Assembly (NCBI GenBank): GCA_013314795.1
Contig: JABUEZ010000054.1
Coordinates: forward strand, 1 to 10,289
Direction: 5' to 3'
Source of the DNA: Candidatus Profundicultor aquiphilus
GTDB taxonomy: Bacteria; Atribacterota; Atribacteria; Atribacterales; Caldatribacteriaceae
Length of the DNA stretch: 10,289 nt
Position numbers and translations under genes: made by a program. The notes below the pieces were generated by a model. That model was not told the DNA's origin. It did not search any database and saw only the letters and a list, made by a program, of their open reading frames with translations. This document shows positions 1 to 6,521 of the stretch, piece by piece. Each line of letters starts with the position of its first letter. The stretch's first letter is position 1.

Positions 1-186
1 TAGGTTATACCCCGGTTTGTCCATCCGCAACGCAAACTCAATGGCTCCAAGTGCCCTATCCTGTCCCAAAAATCCTTGCAGGTCTTCAACTTCATCGGTA
101 CACTCAAAAGGCAACGACTGCCAATCAAACGTCCAGCGTAGATCCTCTGGCTTCAAACGGTATCTGGATATATCCACTCGCTCCAT
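1..186 (-). CDS. Lon-like AAA+ ATP-dependent protease, N-terminal part (partial)
   Basis: This gene runs off the left edge, so only the first 62 codons are visible. Translating back from the ATG at 184-186 gives a protein beginning MERVDISRYRLKPEDLRW and continuing with SLPFECTDEVE, GFLGQDRALGAIEFAL and DKPGYNL. This order (a 'L.PE.LRW' opening, 'SLPF.TTDE', then 'G.iGQ.RAL.A..FGL....PGYN') is the N-terminal signature of the LonB/LonC-type proteases with an AAA_32 domain (COG1067), which are ATP-dependent serine proteases. Walker A and the Ser-Lys dyad lie outside the window. An AGGAG-type ribosome binding site overlaps the TAG stop of the upstream gene, leaving a 14-nt gap, so the two genes are probably cotranscribed and translationally coupled. 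The family call rests on my recognition of the N-terminus only; the rest of the gene could be broken outside the window. Confidence 0.8.
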   Translation of the reverse strand, partial: MERVDISRYRLKPEDLRWTFDWQSLPFECTDEVEDLQGFLGQDRALGAIEFALRMDKPGYNL

Positions 187-200
187 ATTTCCTCTCTCTC

Positions 201-449
201 CTAAAGGTCCACGTACACCGTCTTGACCTTTTCGATTTTTTCCAGTTCCTCCTTCATTTTAGCAATCTCTTCCTCTTTCCCCGTTACTTCGAGAAGAATA
301 ATACCCTCATCTTCGCTCTCACATTCCGGTGCAAACTCATGAATTCCCAGGCGGGTGCGCACATTACACCCGTACCGAGTAAGGATTTCCTGAACTTTTA
401 GCGCATTCTTCGGCCGATCCCCCACCTTGATTAAAAGTAACCTAGCCAT
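201..449 (-). CDS. Small ACT-like protein of the TM1266 / iron-only hydrogenase regulator type
   Basis: An 82-residue protein that appears to be a single ferredoxin-like (ACT-like) domain. It opens with a strand (ARLLLIKVGDR), then helix one (ALKVQEILTRYG), a strand pair (VRTRLGIHEF...EGIILLEVTG), helix two (EEEIAKMKEELEKI) and a last strand (VKTVYVDL). This layout and the central 'R.GIHE...GII.LEV.G' match small proteins such as Thermotoga TM1266, annotated as putative iron-only hydrogenase system regulators. I therefore infer a small oligomeric ligand-sensing or regulatory protein; the ligand is unknown. The ATG at 447-449 is preferred over the TTG at 450-452 because a GGAGGG sequence lies about 8 nt upstream of the ATG. 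No hydrogenase gene is visible. The only neighbour in the same transcript is the Lon-like protease 14 nt downstream. A generic ACT or NikR-C-like domain is the main alternative. Confidence 0.75.
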   Translation of the reverse strand: MARLLLIKVGDRPKNALKVQEILTRYGCNVRTRLGIHEFAPECESEDEGIILLEVTGKEEEIAKMKEELEKIEKVKTVYVDL

Positions 450-743
450 CAATCAATCCCTCCCCTCTGCGCACATCGTTCCTATTTTACAACAAAACAC
501 CGAAAAATTTTCCTATCCTGCAAGAAAAACGAACGTAAACTTTTCAAGCACTTGAGCAAAAGGGCAAAGTTTTTTCCCGTACTGTTGACTCCACAACATT
601 TATTCTAGAACCCAACTCCAGAAACGTAGTGAAATACTATCTGTGCGAGAAACATTCCCAAAAAAATCAAAAAACAGCAAACCCCTCAACTTTAAACAGT
701 TCAGGAAAAAGTAGCAGGAAAACAAAAACCGTAAGCACACCCC
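450..743. other. Gene-free stretch between tRNA-Arg and the ACT-like gene
   Basis: About 290 nt without a supportable gene on either strand; minus-strand frames are broken by stops and the plus-strand frames are AT-rich with no ribosome binding site. On the minus strand, a TAAAAT that could be a -10 box lies at 484-489, about 35 nt upstream of the ATG of the ACT-like gene, but there is no convincing -35 box. A short inverted repeat (TCAAG-CA-CTTGA) lies near 544-555 and might be an operator. U-rich runs follow the tRNA-Arg 3' end (around 720-740 and 660-675) without a clear stem. I see nothing else here. Confidence 0.5.
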
Positions 744-820
744 TGGCGCGCCCGAGAGGAATTGAACCTCCAGCCTACGGCTCCGGAGGCCGTCGCTCTA
801 TCCGTTTGAGCTACGGGCGC
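744..820 (-). tRNA. tRNA-Arg (anticodon CCG)
   Basis: The minus strand folds into a complete 77-nt cloverleaf. The acceptor stem GCGCCCG/CGGGCGC is perfectly paired. The D-stem is GCTC/GAGC, the anticodon stem ACGGC/GCCGT and the T-stem GGAGG/CCTCT (one G-U), with a TTCAATT T-loop. The seven-base anticodon loop CTCCGGA places CCG at positions 34-36, so it reads the CGG arginine codon. The discriminator is G and the CCA end is encoded. It has its own promoter just upstream (833-862), which predicts a 5' leader of only about 6 nt. Confidence 0.97.
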
Positions 821-832
821 ACCGACTCTTTT

Positions 833-862
833 ATTCTAACAACTTTTTCTGAACGATGTCAA
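833..862 (-). promoter_or_regulatory. Sigma-70-type promoter of tRNA-Arg
   Basis: On the minus strand a perfect -35 box TTGACA (857-862) is separated by 18 nt from a -10 box TAGAAT (833-838). The predicted start is near 826, about 6 nt before the tRNA. The -35 box sits in the U-rich tail of the terminator that ends the spoVS-HU transcript, so the two units are packed back to back. Confidence 0.75.
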
Positions 863-898
863 TAATAAGAAAAGGAAGGACATAATTGTCCTTCCTTT
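861..898 (-). terminator. Rho-independent terminator after the HU gene
   Basis: A perfect 12-bp inverted repeat (871-882 with 887-898; arm AAAGGAAGGACA) encloses a 4-nt loop. On the minus strand it is followed by a T-rich tail (TTTTCTTATTATT). It lies 30 nt downstream of the HU stop codon. The stem also has a T run on the plus strand, so it could work in both directions, but no plus-strand gene is present. Confidence 0.9.
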
Positions 899-927
899 TT
901 ACGTCACGAAAATAACAGAACCCAAAA

Positions 928-1215
928 TTACTTGACCAGGTCTCGCAAACCTTTTCCTGGACGGAAGAAAGGAACTTTGGCTTCGGGAATCCGGATTTCC
1001 TTACCGGTCTGGGGATTGCGGCCTCTCCTTCCGGCTCTCTTTTTCACGCCAAAAGTGCCAAAACCAACTAACTGAACCTTACCACCCTTTTTTAGCTCAC
1101 CTTGGACCACATTCAAGAATGCATCCAGCACTACTGCGGTATCTTTTTTTGTGATGGACACCCCCTGCTTTTTTAACTCCTCCGCCAGAGCGCCTACCAA
1201 ATCCTGTTTGTTCAT
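928..1215 (-). CDS. hup: HU family histone-like DNA-binding protein
   Basis: A 95-residue protein close to the usual HU length of about 90. It begins MNKQDLVGALAEEL, the standard HU helix, and has the turn VGFGTFGVKKR at 49-60. The DNA-binding beta-arm signature GRNPQTGKEI is at 65-74, with the minor-groove-intercalating proline expected at residue 68, and the C-terminal PFFRPGKGLRDLV follows. HU dimers bend and compact DNA in the nucleoid. The arm is rich in arginine (KKRAGRRGR). An excellent ribosome binding site, AAGGAGGT, lies 9 nt before the ATG. The gene is 38 nt downstream of spoVS and ends before a strong terminator, so the two form one transcription unit. IHF is less likely because the protein is short and lies in a non-proteobacterial context. 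Confidence 0.97.
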   Translation of the reverse strand: MNKQDLVGALAEELKKQGVSITKKDTAVVLDAFLNVVQGELKKGGKVQLVGFGTFGVKKRAGRRGRNPQTGKEIRIPEAKVPFFRPGKGLRDLVK

Positions 1216-1253
1216 CTTCTCCCTACCTCCTTATTAATTAAATTGATCCCTCC

Positions 1254-1514
1254 TTAAGCGGGAAGGACGATAAAACGAATAGCAGTTTTTTCCGTATCAT
1301 CGATTTTTACGTCGACAAAAGCTGGGATGCAAACTAAGTCAATACCGCTTGGAGCTAAATAACCTCGGGCAATGGCAATTGCTTTGACTGCCTGGTTGAC
1401 AGCTCCAGCCCCTACTGCCTGCATTTCTGCTCTTCCGTGCTCCCTGATAACTCCGGTCAGTGCTCCAGCTAAAGCAGCCGGCCTGGTCTTGGAAGATATC
1501 TTTAAGAGCTCCAT
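1254..1514 (-). CDS. spoVS: Stage V sporulation protein S (SpoVS)
   Basis: An 86-residue protein, exactly the usual SpoVS length. It matches the family along its whole length: MELLKISSKTRP, then AGALTGVIREHGRAEMQA, VGAGAVNQAVKAIAIARG and APSGIDLVCIPAFVDV, ending ..EKTAIRFIVLPA. SpoVS is a small Alba-like domain protein; in Bacillus it affects septation and spore coat or cortex formation. It is also common in bacteria not known to sporulate, so its presence does not prove that this organism sporulates. A strong site, GGGGAGGT, lies 6 nt before the ATG. Its own promoter (1603-1632) and an approximately 80-nt leader with a hairpin precede it, and HU follows in the same unit. SpoVS beside HU fits a nucleic-acid-binding or nucleoid role, which is inference. 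Confidence 0.96.
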   Translation of the reverse strand: MELLKISSKTRPAALAGALTGVIREHGRAEMQAVGAGAVNQAVKAIAIARGYLAPSGIDLVCIPAFVDVKIDDTEKTAIRFIVLPA

Positions 1515-1552
1515 ATCTTAACCTCCCCAGTTTGAGTAATCCTGCTTCCTCT

Positions 1553-1589
1553 GAGTCGGCCTTCCCTCCAATGCAAGAGAGGCCTACTC
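1553..1589 (-). promoter_or_regulatory. Hairpin in the spoVS mRNA leader
   Basis: The arms GAGTAGGCCT and AGGCCGACTC can pair over nine of ten positions (one A-G mismatch). The loop is 17 nt and could close further through CTC/GAG. It lies between the predicted transcription start (about 1596) and the spoVS ribosome binding site. No U-run follows on the minus strand, so it is not an intrinsic terminator. It may protect the 5' end or regulate translation of spoVS-hup. I do not recognise it as a known riboswitch. Confidence 0.45.
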
Positions 1590-1602
1590 CTTCCCAGTGT
1601 TT

Positions 1603-1632
1603 ATTTTAGCGCATCGTACAGAATTTTGCCAA
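1603..1632 (-). promoter_or_regulatory. Predicted sigma-70-type promoter of spoVS-hup
   Basis: On the minus strand TTGGCA (1627-1632) and TAAAAT (1603-1608) are separated by 18 nt. The predicted start is near 1596, about 80 nt before the spoVS ATG. The -35 box begins about 25 nt after the stop codon of the upstream gene, and no terminator separates them. Some read-through from the long upstream operon is therefore possible. Confidence 0.6.
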
Positions 1633-1657
1633 CCAAATTCAATATTTTTCTTTTTTT

Positions 1658-2953
1658 TCAGCATTTTTGAAACATCTCACCCCCCTTGATTACTATTTTT
1701 TTCTCGTTATCATATTGCATCACCGTCAGAGCCTGAGGTAAGGAAAACCAGGAAACTTCCCCGATTTCCTGTTCTTCCTCCTTCTTTCCCTCTTCCACCG
1801 GGTCCATCAAAAAGAACGAAGCTACTTCCTCAAAACTTTCACCATTTCTGTGGTAGGTGAACTGAATTTCTCCTATTTTTTCCCGCAGAGACACTTTATA
1901 TCCCGTTTCTTCCTGCACTTCCCTTTCTGCGGCTTCGGCTTCGGTTTCACCATCATCCAGATGGCCCTTGGGCAAGGTCCACACGCCGGAGTCCCTTTTT
2001 TGCACCAGAAGAACCTCCACCATTTCTCCACGTTTTCTCAGGATCACTCCACCACTGGAATACACCTTTTTCGGGCTTGGTCCATTACCATCAACCAAAG
2101 CGTGATTCCTTTTTAGGATAAGCGCCCCCTGCTCAACACCAAATTCCCGCGCTACGGGCACGCATTTTGCCTTTAAAAGAAAGTAAATTTTCTCTTTCCG
2201 TCCACTCAAACTCTCGAAATTACCCTGTCCTTTGGAAATCACAAGATCTGCCCTCTTCCATACCTCCTGCAAATCCGGGGGACCTTCTTCGGGCACCACG
2301 CCACATTCATCCTTGCCGGTGGTGAGCACCTGCGCAAAGTCGTTCAACCCCACCTCCCAAAAATCGGTAAGAAGGGCATCATTTGAGACCGGACCACCTT
2401 TGACGACGAAAAAGATCTCCTCAACCCCAACTTTTTTGAGTTCCCCCAACAGTATTTTATCAAACACAATCTCTCCGGCGTTATCCCCCACATAAACAAT
2501 GGTTTTTGCTCTACGGACATCCTCTTCAAAGAGGGCAAAATCACATAATCCCCACTGAACATGATAAAGTTGATCGAGAATCTGGGAAGCCTCAATTTCC
2601 CGATACACACCGAGGTCAATGATATTCCCCACAATCGCCACTCGAACTGCCCGCTCTAACGCTCCATCGCCCTCGCCAACAAAACGCTGTAGTTCCGGGT
2701 AAAGCTTCAGCGCCAGGTGGTTATAGTACTTCTTATGCTGCGCATAGATATCGTCTACTCCGGTCATTTCCCGAGCTACCTTATGGGCAAGCGAAGTCAT
2801 GTACGCCGGTGTCCAGTTCGGATCGGCATGAGCATAAACCATACAGACCCTCTGGGAAACTCGCCAGAGAAAATCCCTTTCAGGACAAACAACAGCCGCT
2901 GCTTCCTGGGCTTGCCTAATGTTACAGCCAAAACACTCGATCTGTGCTTTCAT
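1658..2953 (-). CDS. DUF89 damage-control phosphatase fused to a Nudix hydrolase
   Basis: A 431-residue protein with two enzyme domains in one frame. Residues 1 to about 282 resemble the stand-alone prokaryotic DUF89 (AF1104-like) metal-dependent phosphatases. They show an N-terminal C-x-x-C (Cys7, Cys10), the metal-site motif VGDNAGE (155-161), VKGGP (185-189) and the late motif ISKGQGNFE (239-247). Residues about 296-431 form a Nudix domain with a complete Nudix box (GX5EX7REUXEEXGU) starting at Gly330, with Arg344-Glu345 and Glu348-Glu349 intact. The preceding WTLPKGH resembles Ap4A/MutT-type members. DUF89 enzymes are thought to hydrolyse damaged or surplus phosphometabolites, and Nudix enzymes cleave nucleoside diphosphates linked to other groups. 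Both sets of catalytic residues look intact, so both domains may be active; substrates cannot be read from sequence. GGGAGG lies 5 nt before the ATG, and the upstream stop codon ends 1 nt before it, so translation is probably coupled to the KtrA-like gene. It is the last gene of the operon. Confidence 0.9.
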   Translation of the reverse strand: MKAQIECFGCNIRQAQEAAAVVCPERDFLWRVSQRVCMVYAHADPNWTPAYMTSLAHKVAREMTGVDDIYAQHKKYYNHLALKLYPELQRFVGEGDGALERAVRVAIVGNIIDLGVYREIEASQILDQLYHVQWGLCDFALFEEDVRRAKTIVYVGDNAGEIVFDKILLGELKKVGVEEIFFVVKGGPVSNDALLTDFWEVGLNDFAQVLTTGKDECGVVPEEGPPDLQEVWKRADLVISKGQGNFESLSGRKEKIYFLLKAKCVPVAREFGVEQGALILKRNHALVDGNGPSPKKVYSSGGVILRKRGEMVEVLLVQKRDSGVWTLPKGHLDDGETEAEAAEREVQEETGYKVSLREKIGEIQFTYHRNGESFEEVASFFLMDPVEEGKKEEEQEIGEVSWFSLPQALTVMQYDNEKKIVIKGGEMFQKC

Positions 2954-2954
2954 C

Positions 2955-3623
2955 TTATCCTCCCACTTCTTCCTTAAAGAATTTCTTCAACTGGTCTTCG
3001 CTACCCAAAATGTATATGACATCCCCATCCATCAATGTTTCATCGGCGGAGGGGGAAACGATATACTTCCCATTTCGGCGCAATGCTACCACCGTGATTC
3101 CAAAGCGATTGCGCAATTTCGACTTATTCAGAGTGCTCCCTTTCAGCGACGAAGGAAGCTGAAGCTCCACCAGGTTGTGTCCGGGGAAGAGTTCCTCGGT
3201 CCTGATGGCGTTGGGAAAGGAAAGAGTCTTGGCCACTTTCAGCGCCATATCCTGCTCGGGAAAAATAACCCGATCTGCACCAATCTTGGAAAGGATTCTT
3301 CCATGCATGGCATTGATGGCCCGAGCAATCACAAGTGGCACACCCAGCTCTTTCACCGCCAGCGTGGTCAAAACGCTGGACTGAATATCATTACCGATGC
3401 TGACAATAGCCACATCGAAATTCTTGATTCCCAGAGCTTCCAGAACTTTTTCATCGGTGGTATCGGCTTGAACCACCTCGGTAATCTTCCCTGCCAGTTC
3501 TTTTACAGGTTCCTCCTGAATATCGATCCCCAGAACGGTAAAACCCTGTTCGTAAAGGGCAACAGCGATACTACTCCCAAAAATTCCCAGACCGAACACC
3601 GCAAACTGTCGCACAACCACCAT
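2955..3623 (-). CDS. ktrA: KtrA/TrkA-like RCK protein, regulator of K+ uptake
   Basis: A 222-residue protein, about the length of Bacillus KtrA/KtrC. Residues 6 to about 130 form an RCK_N Rossmann domain with the dinucleotide-binding motif GLGIFG (11-16) and the acidic residue at the end of strand two (LGID, Asp34). Residues about 137-219 form a TrkA_C domain (from FPGHNLVELQLP to ..GDVIYILGSED). Such cytosolic proteins form an octameric ring that binds ATP/ADP or NAD(H) and gates a membrane K+ transporter such as KtrB. No KtrB or TrkH gene is in the window, so the partner must be elsewhere. The start is uncertain: AGGAG directly abuts the ATG at 3621-3623 with no spacing, while a GTG three codons later (3612-3614) has 9-nt spacing and would give 219 residues. 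It starts 19 nt after the thioesterase gene and ends 1 nt before the DUF89-Nudix gene. Confidence 0.92.
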   Translation of the reverse strand: MVVVRQFAVFGLGIFGSSIAVALYEQGFTVLGIDIQEEPVKELAGKITEVVQADTTDEKVLEALGIKNFDVAIVSIGNDIQSSVLTTLAVKELGVPLVIARAINAMHGRILSKIGADRVIFPEQDMALKVAKTLSFPNAIRTEELFPGHNLVELQLPSSLKGSTLNKSKLRNRFGITVVALRRNGKYIVSPSADETLMDGDVIYILGSEDQLKKFFKEEVGG

Positions 3624-3642
3624 CTCCTGCTTTACTCAACCC

Positions 3643-4059
3643 TCAAGAGACCTTTCTTGCCCCCTGAGATTTGTTCTCAAGTTTCTTTAGAAACGATTCC
3701 CGATGGACGATAAATCTTTCCAGTCGTCCCTCTCCAACCTTTTCCACTTCATCAAAGGCTTCGGCTTCAAACACCAGGCGATTGCGATATATTTCCACCA
3801 GGGTGGCGCGAGCCGTTACTTTCATCCCCTGGGGGGTTGCAGCGATGTGGGAAATACTGATTCTGGTTCCCACACTGACGTATCCCTCCGGAAGATGGTG
3901 TTTCACCGCCTCGTGCGCCGCATTATCCATAAGCGAGATAAGCATAGGGGTCGCAAAGGCGGGAACCATATCCGGAGCAAAGCGATCCGCGGTATTCTCT
4001 TCGTTAACCACGGCGCTGACTGTGCCCGTGAGACCAACTCGCAAGGTATTACCTTTCAT
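3643..4059 (-). CDS. Hotdog-fold thioesterase, fluoroacetyl-CoA thioesterase (FlK)-like
   Basis: A 138-residue single-domain hotdog protein. The stretch VPAFATPMLISLMDNAA (32-48), then GYVSVGTRISISHIAATPQG (59-78) and VTARATLVEI, follows the pattern of the FlK-like family, whose founding member hydrolyses fluoroacetyl-CoA with a Thr-Glu-His set. Here the likely equivalents are Thr37, Asp45 in place of Glu, and His71. I infer a soluble acyl-CoA thioesterase with an unknown natural substrate; fluoroacetate resistance should not be assumed because this branch is widespread. Its ATG lies inside the last codons of ftsH (11-nt overlap), and a GGAAGGGAGAG sequence about 10 nt upstream inside ftsH serves as ribosome binding site, so translation is probably coupled to ftsH. 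Confidence 0.85.
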   Translation of the reverse strand: MKGNTLRVGLTGTVSAVVNEENTADRFAPDMVPAFATPMLISLMDNAAHEAVKHHLPEGYVSVGTRISISHIAATPQGMKVTARATLVEIYRNRLVFEAEAFDEVEKVGEGRLERFIVHRESFLKKLENKSQGARKVS

Positions 4060-5929
4060 CCTTTTTTTCTCTCCCTTCCTCCTCGTTCTCAGGCTGGATA
4101 GAAGAACCTCCTTCGCCTAACACAGCCTCAAAACCAAGCACTTCGTCAATTTCTTCTCGATTGAGTACCTCTTTTTCAATCAGCTTCGTGGCCAAAGCGT
4201 CCAGTTTCTCCCGGTGCTTCAGGATAATGTCCTTGGCCTGTTCGTACGCCTGATCGATGATGGCCCTCACCTCTTTATCAATCGCATACGCAATCTCTTC
4301 ACTGTAGTTACGGTCCTCAGCAATATCTCTTCCCAGAAAAACCTCTTTGTGTTTTCTCCCCAGGGTCAAAGGACCGAGAATCTCACTCATTCCGTACTCA
4401 CAGACCATTTCCCGAGCGATCTCCGTGGCTTTTTTGAGGTCATCATGTGCCCCGGTGGTAACGTCTTTGAAAATAATCTCCTCGGCAACCCGACCTCCCA
4501 GAAGAATGGTAAGGCGGGAGAGAAGTTCCTGCTTACTCATGAGATACCGGTCTTCGGTGGGAAGCTGCAGGGTATACCCGAGAGCTACCCCACCCCGAGG
4601 AATGATCGAAATCTTGTGCACTGGATCGCTATTGGGCAACACCCGGGCCACCAGAGCATGTCCGGCTTCATGGTAAGCAATGATTTTCTTTTCTCGATCA
4701 CTGATAATTACGTGTTTCCGCTCCGGACCGGCAATAACCTTGTCAATGGCCTCCTCAAACTCCTCCATCTCGATAACACTTTTCCCCTTTCGTGCTGCCA
4801 GTAACGCCGCTTCGTTCACGAGATTAGCGAGATCCGACCCCACGAAACCCGGGGTTCTGCGGGCAAGAACCTTGAGGTCCACATCCTTTCCCAGGGGTTT
4901 TCCCCGGACATGCACTTTCAAAATCGCTTCTCTCCCCACTACGTCCGGCTGAGGAACGGCAATACGTCGGTCAAACCGTCCAGGGCGCAAAAGGGCCGGA
5001 TCCAGGATATCGGGACGGTTTGTGGCTGCAATCAGGATGACTCCCTGATTGGGATCAAATCCATCCATTTCCACAAGGAGCTGGTTAAGGGTTTGCTCTC
5101 GTTCGTCATGGCCTCCACCCAATCCTGCTCCTCGGTGCCTGCCCACCGCGTCCAGCTCATCCACAAAGACAATACAGGGAGCATTCCGCTTGGCTGTGGC
5201 AAACAGGTCCCGAACTCGGGCTGCACCCACACCCACAAACATTTCCACGAAATCGGATCCACTGATGCTGAAAAATGGAACCCCCGCTTCTCCGGCAATT
5301 GCCTTGGCCAAAAGGGTTTTTCCCGTTCCTGGAGGTCCATACAGGAGAACCCCCCGGGGAATCCGGGCCCCGGTTTTCTGGAATTTACGGGGATTTTTCA
5401 AGAAGTCTACCACTTCTTTGAGTTCCTCTTTAACTTCTTCGATGCCTGCCACATCTTCAAAGGTTATCTTCACCTTTTCGGGGTCCACCATCTTGGCACG
5501 ACTTTTTACAAAAGAAGTAACCTTGCTCCCACCACCCTGTAATTGCTGGAGTAAAAAGATCCATACTACAATTAACAAAATCGTGGGAAAAAGAGAGCTC
5601 AAAACCCGCGCCCACCACGACGGTTCTGCAGGAGGTTTCACTTCAATTTCCACGTTCTTTTCTCGCAAAATCTTGATTAAATCGGGATCGTTGGGGACGT
5701 AGGTTGTAAACCGAGAACCGTCACGCATTTCCCCGGCAACACTCTGGTCCGCCATTATCACCCGCTCTACCACTCCCCGTTGCACGGCATCCAGAAACTG
5801 GCTATACGTGAAAATCTGAGGGGGTGTTTCTCTCTGCATCAAGGATGTAGCCAGAGAAATCACAATGATGAGAAATAAAAGGTAAAAACCAAGATTTCTA
5901 TAAAACTTCCCACTCGGATAACCATTCAT
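4049..5929 (-). CDS. ftsH: ATP-dependent zinc metalloprotease FtsH
   Basis: A complete 626-residue FtsH. Two membrane segments (about 14-31 and 109-128) flank an extracytoplasmic domain containing YSQFLDAVQRG. The AAA+ module has Walker A GPPGTGKT (198-205), Walker B IVFVDELDAVG (253-263, with Leu where Ile is usual) and the second region of homology ATNRPDILDPALLRPGRFDR (302-321) with arginine fingers 315 and 318. The protease domain has HEAGH (420-424) and the third zinc ligand near Asp497 (TTGAHDD). FtsH is a membrane-anchored hexamer that extracts and degrades misfolded membrane proteins and short-lived regulators. The C-terminal tail is acidic then lysine-rich (about 601-626), as is common. 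The ATG at 5927-5929 has AGGTGA about 10 nt upstream. It follows hpt by 21 nt in the common tilS-hpt-ftsH order. Confidence 0.98.
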   Translation of the reverse strand: MNGYPSGKFYRNLGFYLLFLIIVISLATSLMQRETPPQIFTYSQFLDAVQRGVVERVIMADQSVAGEMRDGSRFTTYVPNDPDLIKILREKNVEIEVKPPAEPSWWARVLSSLFPTILLIVVWIFLLQQLQGGGSKVTSFVKSRAKMVDPEKVKITFEDVAGIEEVKEELKEVVDFLKNPRKFQKTGARIPRGVLLYGPPGTGKTLLAKAIAGEAGVPFFSISGSDFVEMFVGVGAARVRDLFATAKRNAPCIVFVDELDAVGRHRGAGLGGGHDEREQTLNQLLVEMDGFDPNQGVILIAATNRPDILDPALLRPGRFDRRIAVPQPDVVGREAILKVHVRGKPLGKDVDLKVLARRTPGFVGSDLANLVNEAALLAARKGKSVIEMEEFEEAIDKVIAGPERKHVIISDREKKIIAYHEAGHALVARVLPNSDPVHKISIIPRGGVALGYTLQLPTEDRYLMSKQELLSRLTILLGGRVAEEIIFKDVTTGAHDDLKKATEIAREMVCEYGMSEILGPLTLGRKHKEVFLGRDIAEDRNYSEEIAYAIDKEVRAIIDQAYEQAKDIILKHREKLDALATKLIEKEVLNREEIDEVLGFEAVLGEGGSSIQPENEEEGREKKDER

Positions 5930-5950
5930 TGGCTTCTCGTCACCTGTCCT

Positions 5951-6517
5951 TTACTCTTTTTCTGGAACACGAGCTTCGCCCCTATAGTACTCCGGCTTTA
6001 AAACAAAAATGAACGGGTAATTACGGTAACGCTCGGCGAAATCGAGGCCGTAACCCACCACAAACTGGTTGGGGATATTGAACCCCAGATAATCGATTTC
6101 CAGATCCCTCACTATCCGCCTTTCTTCCTTGTTGAGGAGCGCACAGACCCTAAGGCTGGCCGGTTCTCTGGTGGCCAAAACCTCCTTAAGGTGTTTCAGC
6201 GTCAATCCGGTATCGACAATATCTTCCACCACCAGCACATGCTTATGAGTAATCGGTTTATCAAGATCTTTCAGAATCCTCACAATACCGCTGGACTCGC
6301 TTTCCTCCCCATAACTTGATATAGACATAAAATCAACACTCAGGGGGACTCGAATATTTCTCACCAGATCCGCCATAAAAATAAACGCCCCGCGCAAAAT
6401 ACCAACTACCCGCAACTCCTTACCCCAGTAATCCCGGGTAATCCGCTCCCCCAATTCCTTAACCTTGCGTTCCAGTTCTTCCTGAGAAATGAGAATCCGC
6501 TCTATACAATCTTCCAC
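5951..6517 (-). CDS. hpt: Hypoxanthine phosphoribosyltransferase
   Basis: A 188-residue type I phosphoribosyltransferase, slightly longer than the usual 175-185. The PRPP-binding loop is VVEDIVDTGLT (96-106). The LRG loop is at 41-43, the flexible SSYG loop at 67-70, the purine-contacting lysine near 130 (LLNKEERR) and the C-terminal hood GYGLDFAERYRNYPFI at 155-170. It converts hypoxanthine (and usually guanine) plus PRPP to IMP/GMP in purine salvage in the cytosol. The start is a GTG at 6515-6517. Its GGGGTGA ribosome binding site overlaps the TGA stop of tilS, which ends 4 nt earlier, so the genes are translationally coupled. In Bacillus and relatives Hpt and TilS are encoded together and have been linked in regulating ftsH; that link is established there but not shown here. 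Confidence 0.97.
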   Translation of the reverse strand: MEDCIERILISQEELERKVKELGERITRDYWGKELRVVGILRGAFIFMADLVRNIRVPLSVDFMSISSYGEESESSGIVRILKDLDKPITHKHVLVVEDIVDTGLTLKHLKEVLATREPASLRVCALLNKEERRIVRDLEIDYLGFNIPNQFVVGYGLDFAERYRNYPFIFVLKPEYYRGEARVPEKE

Positions 6518-6521
6518 TCTT

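Noticed and set aside
629..865. Plus-strand frame of 78 codons containing LARPRGIEPPAYGSGGRRSIRL
   Set aside because: This segment is the complement of the tRNA-Arg gene read as protein, a common false gene.
2919..3713. Long plus-strand frame (264 codons) opposite the KtrA-like gene
   Set aside because: It lies entirely over the well-supported minus-strand gene and neighbours, is rich in His/Gln/Asn with no domain pattern, and reflects codon bias of the real gene.
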